Shown here in pieces: positions 42,675-51,509 of a DNA stretch of 64,000 bases. This stretch comes from Bacteroidales bacterium (GTDB lineage: Bacteria > Bacteroidota > Bacteroidia > Bacteroidales > UBA12077). A program made the position numbers and the translations under genes. The stretch is taken from NCBI GenBank assembly GCA_018334675.1, contig JAGXLL010000008.1, positions 1 through 64,000 of the forward strand. The letters run 5' to 3'. The notes under the pieces were generated by a model, which saw only the letters and a program-made list of their open reading frames with translations, had not been told where the DNA came from and did not search any database. Within the stretch, counting starts at the first letter, position 1. Each line of letters starts with the position of its first letter.

Positions 42675-44207
42675 ATGGGAACCCTATACCAGGCTGCCCG
42701 GGAAAGGATCAGGAAGCTGCTGATGGAGGTCTATCCGGAAGAACACATTACCGGTGATTATCTGGAAAAAATTTACCAATTGATCGAAGAAAACCTGCAG
42801 GAGGTAACCTGCAGCCTGACCAAGTGGGATGAGGCCGACACGGTCTTGATCAGCTATGCCAACAGCATCATCAGTGACCGGCAGCCCCCCCTGCAAACCC
42901 TCCATGCTTTCCTGAAGCAACATCTGATCAACGAAATCCGCAGCGTGTATATCCTCCCCTTCTTCCCCCATAGCTCAGACGAGGGATTTTCCGGGATCGA
43001 CCATTACCAGGTTGATCCCAAACTGGGAAACTGGCAAGATATAGAGAAGATCGGGCAGGATTTTGACTTGATGGCCGACCTGGTCATCAACCATGTATCC
43101 ACACACAGTCAGTGGTTTCAAAACTCTCTGAAGGGCGAATCACCGGACAAAGACTATTACATTGAGATGCTGAAGGTTCTGTTCTTCTATATCAACCGGG
43201 GCATCCGCATCATCCGGCTGCCACAGGCACCACGCATCGTCAAGCTCTTCCGGGAGCTGGCCGAGCTGATCCATCCCGACTGCGTCATCCTGACCGAGAC
43301 CCACGTATCCGACGGCGAGAACCTTTCCTATTTCGGGGACAAAGGCAATGAGGCCCACATGATCCACCAGTTACCTCTTCCGCCTCTGATTCTGTATACC
43401 CTGCATACAGGCTCTTCCAAACACCTAAGCCAATGGGCCCGGAAGATACCGGAACCGGGAAACGAAGCCACCTTTTTCAACTTCACCGCCTCACACGACG
43501 GCATCAGGGTACGGCCGGCAGAAGGGCTGATCCCCCGGGAAGAAATGGATCAGATGGTAGAAAAGATGCAGGATTTTGGAGGCCACCTCAGCACGAAGAT
43601 CAATGCGGATGGCTCTGAGAGCCCCTATGAGATCAACATCACCTGGTTTGATGCCCTGAAAGGCACCCACCGCGGGAGCGATGATCTGCAAACCGAGCGT
43701 TTCCTCTGCTCGCAAACCATCATGATGAGCCTCCGGGGCATCCCCGGCTTCTACATCCATTCGCTCACGGCCACGGAGAACGATCAGGAAGGGGTGGAAC
43801 AAACAGGAAAAAACAGAAGCATCAACCGCAAAAAGTGGGACTGGCAAGAGCTGATGGAGAAGCTCAACGATCAGGGGGATCCAGCCCATCGCGTGTTCAG
43901 TGAAACCAAAAGGCTGATGGGCATCCGCACCAGCCAGCCTGCTTTTCATCCCGATAGCCCCCAGGAAATTCAGGACTTAGGTGAATCGTTCTTTGCCCTT
44001 AAAAGAAGCCATGAGACGGGCGAGGCCATCCGGAGCCTGTCGAACATCACCAACCGGCAGCAGGAATTCGACCTGACCCGGCTGGATAACTCCGGGGACC
44101 TGCACGATTTGATCAGCGGAAGAGACTTTGGGGCCGACGAAAAAACCACCCTGGAACCCTATCAGACGGTTTGGTTGAAATCAAACCAACGCTTAGCGCA
44201 GCGCTAA
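42675..44207 (+). CDS. GH13_18 (sucrose phosphorylase-like) glycosidase with internal in-frame deletions; probably inactive
   Basis: VYILPFFPHSSDEGFSGIDHYQVDP, DLVINHVSTHSQWF, VILTETHVSDGENLSYFGD, NFTASHDGIRVRPAEG; nucleophile block missing. Confidence 0.8.
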   Translation: MGTLYQAARERIRKLLMEVYPEEHITGDYLEKIYQLIEENLQEVTCSLTKWDEADTVLISYANSIISDRQPPLQTLHAFLKQHLINEIRSVYILPFFPHSSDEGFSGIDHYQVDPKLGNWQDIEKIGQDFDLMADLVINHVSTHSQWFQNSLKGESPDKDYYIEMLKVLFFYINRGIRIIRLPQAPRIVKLFRELAELIHPDCVILTETHVSDGENLSYFGDKGNEAHMIHQLPLPPLILYTLHTGSSKHLSQWARKIPEPGNEATFFNFTASHDGIRVRPAEGLIPREEMDQMVEKMQDFGGHLSTKINADGSESPYEINITWFDALKGTHRGSDDLQTERFLCSQTIMMSLRGIPGFYIHSLTATENDQEGVEQTGKNRSINRKKWDWQELMEKLNDQGDPAHRVFSETKRLMGIRTSQPAFHPDSPQEIQDLGESFFALKRSHETGEAIRSLSNITNRQQEFDLTRLDNSGDLHDLISGRDFGADEKTTLEPYQTVWLKSNQRLAQR

Positions 44208-44256
44208 GCGCTCAAAAGTCGCAAAAGAAAGCGCTAAGCGCTGCGCTTAGCGTTGG
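44186..44256. repeat. AGCGCTTAGCGC palindrome family, copy P5 (double palindrome forming one large hairpin)
   Basis: CCAACGCTTAGCGCAGCGCTAAGCGCT-17 nt-AGCGCTAAGCGCTGCGCTTAGCGTTGG, 25 of 27 arm positions pair; overlaps both stop codons. Confidence 0.95.
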
Positions 44257-45260
44257 TTGGTCTTCGCATACTTCTTAAAGCCCTCCGGGATCTGCTGATA
44301 ATGGTCAGTGGCGGCAGGCACCAGCGAAGGCTGGCCGTTCCTTTCCATGATCGCCATTCCCTTGTCGCTGGTGAGCAGAAAATGCATGAACTCCCGGGCT
44401 GCCTGGGGGTTGGGGGCATCCTGTATTAGGGTGACCCCGTAGATCATAGGCTCCCCTTTCATGGTAAGGGTGTCGCCCGGTTTGCTGCCGGCGATGTTCA
44501 CGGTAACCCCGGCATAATGCTCCTCCAGCCCGGGATTGCCCAGGTTGATGGCGTCGGGCAGGGTAATATAAGGCAAGCCATGCTGCTCAGCCACAGAACG
44601 GTATAGAAAAGCATAATCGAGGGCGCCCGATTCCAGCAGGGCCAGCAGGTCGGTCTCCTTAGGCCGTATGAAACGCTGGTCCTTGGCCTGCAGCTGGCTC
44701 GCCATCCCCGGCTTGTCATAGTGCTGCTCGGCCAGCCTGAGTGTCAGCACCGTCCGATATCCGCAGGGGTCGGAATCCGGGTTCGAGCGTCCATAATACA
44801 CCCCGTCGCGCATCAGGTAATCCGGCCAGTTTTCAGCCGAGACCTCCCCGCTGTAACGCGAGCGGCCATGGTAGACCAGCACCATCTCATTGGCGGCAAA
44901 AGGGATGAGCCAACCGGTATGATCGGGGATGAGCAGCTTATCGATAACCCGGTAATCGGCCGAAGCCATGATGTCGCATTCGCGTTTGAGCTCGGTGATC
45001 TTCCGGGCACAATCTACACTGCCGGCTGCTTCCAGCTTGACATCCACGTTGGGGTGCTGCTGGCCGAAAGAATCGGCCACCTCCCGGAAGGGCACCGAAA
45101 GGCTGCCGGCATGAAAGAGGATGAGTTCATTCGTAGCCATCTCGTGTTCTTTTTGTTGGGTGTTCTGGTGACAACCACTTAGAAGTAAAAAAAAAAGGAG
45201 GGCCAGGGTTGGGCCCCGGCCTCCGGCATATCCTCTGATAAAATGATAGTTGGGTATCAT
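44247..45260 (-). CDS. WtpA/ModA-like tungstate/molybdate-binding lipoprotein
   Basis: Lipobox LLLSGCHQ; LILFHAGSLSVPFREVADSF...AAGSVDCARKITEL...GRSNPDSDPCGYRT. Confidence 0.85.
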   Translation of the reverse strand: MIPNYHFIRGYAGGRGPTLALLFFLLLSGCHQNTQQKEHEMATNELILFHAGSLSVPFREVADSFGQQHPNVDVKLEAAGSVDCARKITELKRECDIMASADYRVIDKLLIPDHTGWLIPFAANEMVLVYHGRSRYSGEVSAENWPDYLMRDGVYYGRSNPDSDPCGYRTVLTLRLAEQHYDKPGMASQLQAKDQRFIRPKETDLLALLESGALDYAFLYRSVAEQHGLPYITLPDAINLGNPGLEEHYAGVTVNIAGSKPGDTLTMKGEPMIYGVTLIQDAPNPQAAREFMHFLLTSDKGMAIMERNGQPSLVPAATDHYQQIPEGFKKYAKTNQR

Positions 45261-45388
45261 ATATAACCTTGCAATTCATCCAACCGGTTGCGCTGTAACA
45301 AATTATTCATTCAGGCCTTGCTGCAATGGAACCTGTCTAAAATCGGGGCTGGATCATCAAATATAGCTTTGCCGCAACATTTACCTCA

Positions 45389-48112
45389 TCAAATCTTTTC
45401 CACCTTACAAGCCGAATATTTATAGGGTGGTATTTTCGAAAAGGGATCCAGGTCGCTGCGGGTAAGCTTATTCACCTGTGCCTCGCTGTAATGGAACGGC
45501 ATGAACAGCTCCCCCTTCGACACTCCGTCGCTTTCGCGTATCTCCGTCTCCAGTTCCCCCCTTTTGTTGGAGATCTTCACCCGGTCACCATCTCTCAGGC
45601 CATTCTTTTTCAAATCGTCCGGGTTCATCAGCACATAGTCATCATTGGCAAAATCGTTGAGCGCCTTGCTTCGGCGCGACATGGTGGAGGTATGATACTG
45701 ATAGACTATCCGCCCGGTATTGAGCACGAAGGGGTATTCTTCAGAAGCCGGCTCACTTTGCGGTTTATAATCCACCGGGTTGAGTATGCCCAGGCCATGG
45801 GAGGTACTAAATTTCTCCAGGAACAGGGTGGGGGTACCAGGATGATCGGTGGTTGGGCAGGGCCACTGCAGACCCTCTTGCCCGATGCGCCCGTAGGTCA
45901 CGCCAGCCAGGATGGGGGTAGCTTCGCGTATCTCCTCGAAGATCTCCTTAGCCTTCCTGTACGTACCGATGTCATAGCCCATCTTCTCAGCGATGCGCAG
46001 GATGATCTTCCAGTCCTCCTCAGCCTGGCCGGGCTTCTCGACGGCCTTACGCACGCGGAGCACCCTTCGGTCGCTGTTGACAAACGTCCCGTCCTTTTCG
46101 GCATAGGAAGCCGCCGGCAGGATCACATCGGCAAAAGGCGTGGTCTCGGTATGGAAGATGTCCTGAACGACAAGAAAATCGAGGTTCTTCAGGGATTCTT
46201 CGGTGTGGTTCAGGTTGGGATCCGTCATCATCGGATTCTCACCCATGATGAACATGCCTTTGATCTGGCCATCGTAGGCGGCATTCATCAGCTCCACAGT
46301 GGTATAGCCCGGTTCAGAAGGCATCGACTCAAAGGGCACATTCCAAAGTTGGGCCAGCTTCCGGCGGTTCTCCTCATCGCCTACCGGGATGTATCCGGGA
46401 TAGTTGATGGGAGAGACACCGATGTCGGTTACCCCCTGCACATTGTTTTGTCCCCGCGGCGGGTCGATGCCGGCGCCCTCCTTGGCGATCTGGCCGGTGA
46501 CCAGCATCATGTTGATCAGTGAAAAAACCATGTTGGTGCCCACCTGCTGCTGGCTCAGTCCCATACCGGTGGCAATCATGGCGCGGGAAGCGCGGGCGTA
46601 AATCCTGGCCGCTTCCGTAAATTTGTCCCTGGGAACACCGGTAATGCGTTCGGTTTCTTCAGGGGTATAGGGTTCTACCAGCTCTTTCAGCTTCTCAAAC
46701 GATTCCATGCCGCCTTCCACTTTCTCCTCGATGAAGGTCGGATCGATCATATCCTCTTGGATGATCACGCGCACCATCCCGTTCAGAAGGGCTACATCGG
46801 TTCCCAGCCGGGGTTGCAACCAGATATCGGCATATTGAACCATCTTCGTCCACCGGGGATCGCATACGATGATCCTGTTTCCTTTATACTGACCGTTCTT
46901 GACAAAGGTGGCGGTTACCGGATGGGTCTCGATCATGTTGTTGCCGGTGATGAACAGGCAGTCGGCTTTAGCAAAATCCTCGATGGAGTTGCTGCCGGCG
47001 CCGCTGCCCAGCGATTTCAACATGGCTGTTACTGTGGAAGCATGGCACAGGCGTGTACAATAATCCAGGTTGTTGTTGCCAAAGACCACCCGGATGAATT
47101 TCTGGAAGATGTAATTGTCCTCGTTGGTGCATTTGGCCGAGCCATATCCGCCAAGGGCCTCACTCCCATGCTTCTCCTTGATCTCATTGAATTTGGTGGC
47201 GATCAGTTCGAGGGCTTCCTCCCATGTGGCCTCAACAAAGCTGCCGTTTTTCTTGATCAGCGGGGTCTTCAGGCGGTCGGGCGACTGGACATAGTCGTAT
47301 CCATAACGTCCCTTCACACAAAGCCTGCCATCGTTGGGCGCCACACCTTCCACCCCGTCGGAACGCACGATCTTTCCATCCTGCATATAAAGGAGGATCT
47401 GGCATCCCACCCCGCAATAGGGGCAGGTGGTACGTACCTGTTTCTCCACCTTATCCAGGTTGATCTCATCGCGGTGAAGTTTATCCACAAGGGCACCGGT
47501 GGGACAGAGCTGAACACATTCACCGCAGCCGTCACACTCCGAATCCCCCCATTTATCTATACCGGCCACGATATAGGAAGCCAGTCCGCGTTGACTGAAG
47601 GAAAGCACGTTCTTTCCCTGTACCTCATCGCAGGCTTTGATACACCGGAAGCATTTGATGCATTTGGTGCCGTCGTAGGAGAGGATGGGCGAGCTGTCGT
47701 CCACCGGATAGCGCATCTGCCTGTAGATGTTGGGATAACTCCGTTTGTCGCGTCGGTCCAGGTTATAATGCTGCACCCAATACAAAAACTCATCGTGATA
47801 AGTATTATCATGATGGTCGTTGTGCTCGGCCAACAGGTATTCCAGGGTCCGCCGGCGGGCCGATTCGATCTCCTCATCAAATGCCGTCACTTCCATGCCA
47901 TTCTCTACCGCCACGGTGCAGGACATGACCAGGCCGCTCTGGCCCTTGACCTTAGTCATACACATACGGCAGGCTCCTGTGGGCGACAGTTTCCGGTGAT
48001 AACACAGGTAGGGTATCTGTATACCATTGTCCAGGGCCACCTGCAGGAGGTTTTCCCCTTCACGCGCCTGAAATTTCTTTCCATCTATGGTGAGGTTAAC
48101 GAGCTTATTCAT
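45389..48112 (-). CDS. fdhA: Formate dehydrogenase alpha subunit (Mo/W-bis-MGD, Fe-S; Cys at active site)
   Basis: N-terminal 2Fe-2S and 4Fe-4S domains; CPYCGVGCQI; LDYCTRLCHASTV. Confidence 0.9.
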   Translation of the reverse strand: MNKLVNLTIDGKKFQAREGENLLQVALDNGIQIPYLCYHRKLSPTGACRMCMTKVKGQSGLVMSCTVAVENGMEVTAFDEEIESARRRTLEYLLAEHNDHHDNTYHDEFLYWVQHYNLDRRDKRSYPNIYRQMRYPVDDSSPILSYDGTKCIKCFRCIKACDEVQGKNVLSFSQRGLASYIVAGIDKWGDSECDGCGECVQLCPTGALVDKLHRDEINLDKVEKQVRTTCPYCGVGCQILLYMQDGKIVRSDGVEGVAPNDGRLCVKGRYGYDYVQSPDRLKTPLIKKNGSFVEATWEEALELIATKFNEIKEKHGSEALGGYGSAKCTNEDNYIFQKFIRVVFGNNNLDYCTRLCHASTVTAMLKSLGSGAGSNSIEDFAKADCLFITGNNMIETHPVTATFVKNGQYKGNRIIVCDPRWTKMVQYADIWLQPRLGTDVALLNGMVRVIIQEDMIDPTFIEEKVEGGMESFEKLKELVEPYTPEETERITGVPRDKFTEAARIYARASRAMIATGMGLSQQQVGTNMVFSLINMMLVTGQIAKEGAGIDPPRGQNNVQGVTDIGVSPINYPGYIPVGDEENRRKLAQLWNVPFESMPSEPGYTTVELMNAAYDGQIKGMFIMGENPMMTDPNLNHTEESLKNLDFLVVQDIFHTETTPFADVILPAASYAEKDGTFVNSDRRVLRVRKAVEKPGQAEEDWKIILRIAEKMGYDIGTYRKAKEIFEEIREATPILAGVTYGRIGQEGLQWPCPTTDHPGTPTLFLEKFSTSHGLGILNPVDYKPQSEPASEEYPFVLNTGRIVYQYHTSTMSRRSKALNDFANDDYVLMNPDDLKKNGLRDGDRVKISNKRGELETEIRESDGVSKGELFMPFHYSEAQVNKLTRSDLDPFSKIPPYKYSACKVEKI

Positions 48113-48200
48113 ATGATTATCTTTTTATTTATTATGGTCATATGTAACCCCCATGCATAAACATGTCCTTGTTGTGTAGGTTCCTGGATGGGGGTTTCAT
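48110..48200 (-). repeat. 5'-leader structured element, copy E3a (fdhA-proximal)
   Basis: ATGAAACCCCCATCC...CATGGGGGTTACATATGACCATAATAAATAAAAAGATAATCATATG; last ATG is the fdhA start. Confidence 0.85.
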
Positions 48201-48290
48201 GTGTTTATTTTTTATCTAATTAATTGGTCACATGGAACCCCCATACTTGCTCATGTTCTTGTTGTGAAGGTTGCTGGATGGGGGTTTCAT
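48198..48290 (-). repeat. 5'-leader structured element, copy E3b (tandem, distal)
   Basis: ATGAAACCCCCATCC...TATGGGGGTTCCATGTGACCAATTAATTAGATAAAAAATAAACACATG; last ATG is the first ATG of E3a. Confidence 0.85.
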
Positions 48291-48301
48291 AGGAGCTGAC
48301 T

Positions 48302-49546
48302 TTAAAATTCATTCTTGAAATACTGAACGGCACTACGGATGGGTATGATGGGTGACCCGCCCAGGGGACACAGGGAGGTCTCCTGCATATATTCCGCCTC
48401 TTCTTCCATCTTCTCCAGCATCTCAGTGCGGTTGCCATTCCGCCTCTGCCTTACGTCCTTCCACATGTTCACCAGCAAGGTGGTGCCCACACGGCAGGGC
48501 ACGCACTTTCCGCACGACTCATGGGCGAAAAAATCCAGGATGGAGGCCATCATATCATAGAGGGAGCGGGAGGGGTCCATCACCATCACTGCGCCGGAGC
48601 CGAGGGTAGCCCCCACTTCCTTGAGAGTGTCGAAGCCCATGGGGGTATCCAGCACGGAGGCATTGACAAAAGTGCCGGCAGCGCCTCCCAGAATAGCTGC
48701 CTGGAAGTCGGCTCCATCCTTCATTCCCCCGGCCAGTTCGATCAGCTCACGCAGGGTAGTACCCATCACCACCTCGTAGTAACCGGGCTTTTCAATGTCA
48801 CCCGAGATGGTGAAGATTTTGGTCCCCGGCGACTTTTCCGTGCCCATAGCCTTGAAGGCCTCTGAGCCTTCGGAGATGATCCAGGGCATCAGGGCAAAGG
48901 TCTCCACGTTGTTGATCAGGGTAGGCTTTCTGAAGACTCCTTCATTGGCAGGGAAAGGCGGTTTGATCCTTGGATAGCCCCGTTTGCCCTCCAACGATTC
49001 CAACAGGGTGAGCTCTTCGCCGCAAAGATAGGACCCGGCACCCAACCGCACTTCCAGGTCCAGGGAGAAATCGCTCCCTTTGATGTCCTTACCCAGATAA
49101 CCCTTATCATAGCTATTCTTCAGAGCCTGCTCCACTTTACGGATCGAATCTATGTACTCTCCCCGGATATAGATGTATCCCTTCTGCGCCTGAATGGCAT
49201 AAGCGGCGATCAACATCCCCTCGATCATGATATGGGGATCCTGCTCCATGATCACCCGGTCCTTATAAGTGCCGGGCTCACCCTCATCGGCATTGCAAAC
49301 AACATATTTCATTCCGTCGAAAGGCCGGTCGGCCTTGTCGGTGAATTTCACCTTCATGCCGGCAGGGAACCCGCCGCCACCACGCCCTCTGAGGCCGGAG
49401 GACTCCAGTTCGCTGATGACCTGTCCGGGATCCTGCCTCAGCGCTTTCTCAAAAGCCTGAAAGCCGCCGGCAGCTATGTAATCATCTATGCTCAACGGAT
49501 CAATCGATCCGGTATTACGGAGTGATATTTTGGTCTGTTGTATCAC
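48302..49546 (-). CDS. NuoF-like NADH-binding (FMN/4Fe-4S) subunit
   Basis: GLRGRGGGGFPAGMKV, NADEGEPGTYKDR, ESCGKCVPCRVGT. Confidence 0.93.
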   Translation of the reverse strand: MIQQTKISLRNTGSIDPLSIDDYIAAGGFQAFEKALRQDPGQVISELESSGLRGRGGGGFPAGMKVKFTDKADRPFDGMKYVVCNADEGEPGTYKDRVIMEQDPHIMIEGMLIAAYAIQAQKGYIYIRGEYIDSIRKVEQALKNSYDKGYLGKDIKGSDFSLDLEVRLGAGSYLCGEELTLLESLEGKRGYPRIKPPFPANEGVFRKPTLINNVETFALMPWIISEGSEAFKAMGTEKSPGTKIFTISGDIEKPGYYEVVMGTTLRELIELAGGMKDGADFQAAILGGAAGTFVNASVLDTPMGFDTLKEVGATLGSGAVMVMDPSRSLYDMMASILDFFAHESCGKCVPCRVGTTLLVNMWKDVRQRRNGNRTEMLEKMEEEAEYMQETSLCPLGGSPIIPIRSAVQYFKNEF

Positions 49547-50019
49547 GATTGTTGCTTTTTGAGTTCCTGTTCACGGATCTGACTAATTATTTCCTGCAAC
49601 CTGGCCTCATCAAGATGGAAATACACCTGATCATTGACCATCATCACAGGGGCTTTATCACAATGGCCCAAACATTCAGATGGCTCCAGGGTGAAAAGCA
49701 TATCGCTGGTGGTTTCACCCATGTGAATGGACAACTCTTTCTCCAGCGATTTCAAAACGTTGAAAGCACCCACCATTCTGCACAAAGGAGATTTGCAGAA
49801 ACGGATCACGAATTTGCCCCGTGGCGCCATGCTGAACATGGAGTAATATCTTACCACCCCGTATACAGAAGCGCTGGTGGTATTCAGGTATTCGGCTACC
49901 TGTCTGATATCCGCCGGGGTGATGTTGTTGCCCGGATTGTGCTGCTGGATCTCATGCAACATCAGAAGCATCTGATCCCTTTGCGGCAGATATTTCCGAA
50001 GGATTTCCTGTGTGCTCAT
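49543..50019 (-). CDS. NuoE-like 2Fe-2S subunit
   Basis: CKSPLCRMVGAFNVLKSLE and CLGHCDKAPVMMVND; 4-bp overlap with nuoF-like gene. Confidence 0.9.
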   Translation of the reverse strand: MSTQEILRKYLPQRDQMLLMLHEIQQHNPGNNITPADIRQVAEYLNTTSASVYGVVRYYSMFSMAPRGKFVIRFCKSPLCRMVGAFNVLKSLEKELSIHMGETTSDMLFTLEPSECLGHCDKAPVMMVNDQVYFHLDEARLQEIISQIREQELKKQQS

Positions 50020-50123
50020 AGCAATGATTTTTAACGAAATTTAAAGGTAGGGGTTTAGTGTATGGAAAGCAAGGGAACCTTTTTATCTAAACTGAATTTA
50101 CATAAGAGACCACCCCATTCGGT

Positions 50124-51137
50124 TTATTGATAGTGTGATTTCAGCCTTTTACGAAACAGCTCTTTATTGACCTGATTGATGTTGTCGACAATGGCGTTGA
50201 TCTGCCGGCGCCTTTCTATCTTTGTTCCGCGGGAGATCTGTTTGGCATCGCTGAAGACGATCCGGTCAACACGGTACCCGGTCTCGTCGAGGCTCATGGC
50301 AACGGCTGCATGGAAATTATCGAAGATGATCACCGAAGGCAGGCGGTCTTTGGAATAATCATTCACCGCCTTAAGCACCATCGTCTTGATATATTTGATC
50401 TGGGGCTTACCCAGGTAATAGGAACCCAGTAGCAATTTTACCAGGTCGATGCGGGCCACCTTTCGTTTGCTGCCTTTTTTGATCATCCGTTTGTATTCCC
50501 AGTTGCCGGTTTCTTTGAACAGCTGAATGAAATCCTCCGGTACATCACGTATCTCCCCCAGCTCCCGGTCGGACTTGCGTCTTCTGTATTCCCGGTGGGC
50601 GTGGCGTTGGTTCACCGGCACGTAATAATCCCATTTGCGGGTTCGGCGGTACGACGCGGTCATGGGATCGGGTTTCCATCGGGTGTCGGGGCGTTTCATC
50701 AAGGGTGCCTTCAAATCGAGATACCCTTTCTCCAGGGCATAGATCAGGGTATTGATAAAGTGGGGCCACCCTCCCCCGATCAAATTGTGCAGGGCACTCC
50801 AAAGCGTGGCATTGGTAGAGCTGTAATCCGGTTCATGAGCAGAGGTGTCGGCCTCCCGGATGGGAATCTTCTTAAGCTCGGCAATAAAATCCTCCGACAA
50901 CCGGGCCGGATAGTATGTATAGCGATCGGAAGGCTGTCCGTATTGACGGTTGGAATGAGGCAGCTGATTGACATCCAGCACATAACTGCTGTCATTGGAC
51001 AGCTCCAGGCTGATCTTCAAATTGGATCCCCATTTCATCGAACGAATGGAAGGCTGTTGTGCTATTGCGGGAATCACCCCGCCTGCCATGGCGGCCAGGA
51101 ATACCAGAAGCAAAGGAATGAATCTGCGTGTCGTCAT
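50124..51137 (-). CDS. Hypothetical secreted basic protein
   Basis: Signal peptide ending AIAQ; no family recognised. Confidence 0.6.
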   Translation of the reverse strand: MTTRRFIPLLLVFLAAMAGGVIPAIAQQPSIRSMKWGSNLKISLELSNDSSYVLDVNQLPHSNRQYGQPSDRYTYYPARLSEDFIAELKKIPIREADTSAHEPDYSSTNATLWSALHNLIGGGWPHFINTLIYALEKGYLDLKAPLMKRPDTRWKPDPMTASYRRTRKWDYYVPVNQRHAHREYRRRKSDRELGEIRDVPEDFIQLFKETGNWEYKRMIKKGSKRKVARIDLVKLLLGSYYLGKPQIKYIKTMVLKAVNDYSKDRLPSVIIFDNFHAAVAMSLDETGYRVDRIVFSDAKQISRGTKIERRRQINAIVDNINQVNKELFRKRLKSHYQ

Positions 51138-51509
51138 GTATTAGAGAATAATCGCCTTTTTCTCATGTAAAAGTAACCAATCTGACCAAAAATCGAAAAA
51201 TCCGCGGGAGATATTTTTAAAAGATGAAAACATACAAGCAGAAGCAGCGGCCAGGGTATGTGGTAAAAAATGAACCCCCCGAAAAAATGAAACACCTGGA
51301 TAATGAAACACTGAAAAAAACCAGGAAATCTGAATAATTAAACCACTGGATAATGACACCCTGAAAAAAGGAACCCTGAAAACCGAGATAATGAAACCCA
51401 AAACATAAAAACGAGCCATCGAAACATGGCTCAATTTCGCTGGCTCGTCTATAAATGAAAAGATTATATCCACACTTCCGGCAAAAAGCCGGTAAATCAT
51501 CTTACTGGT

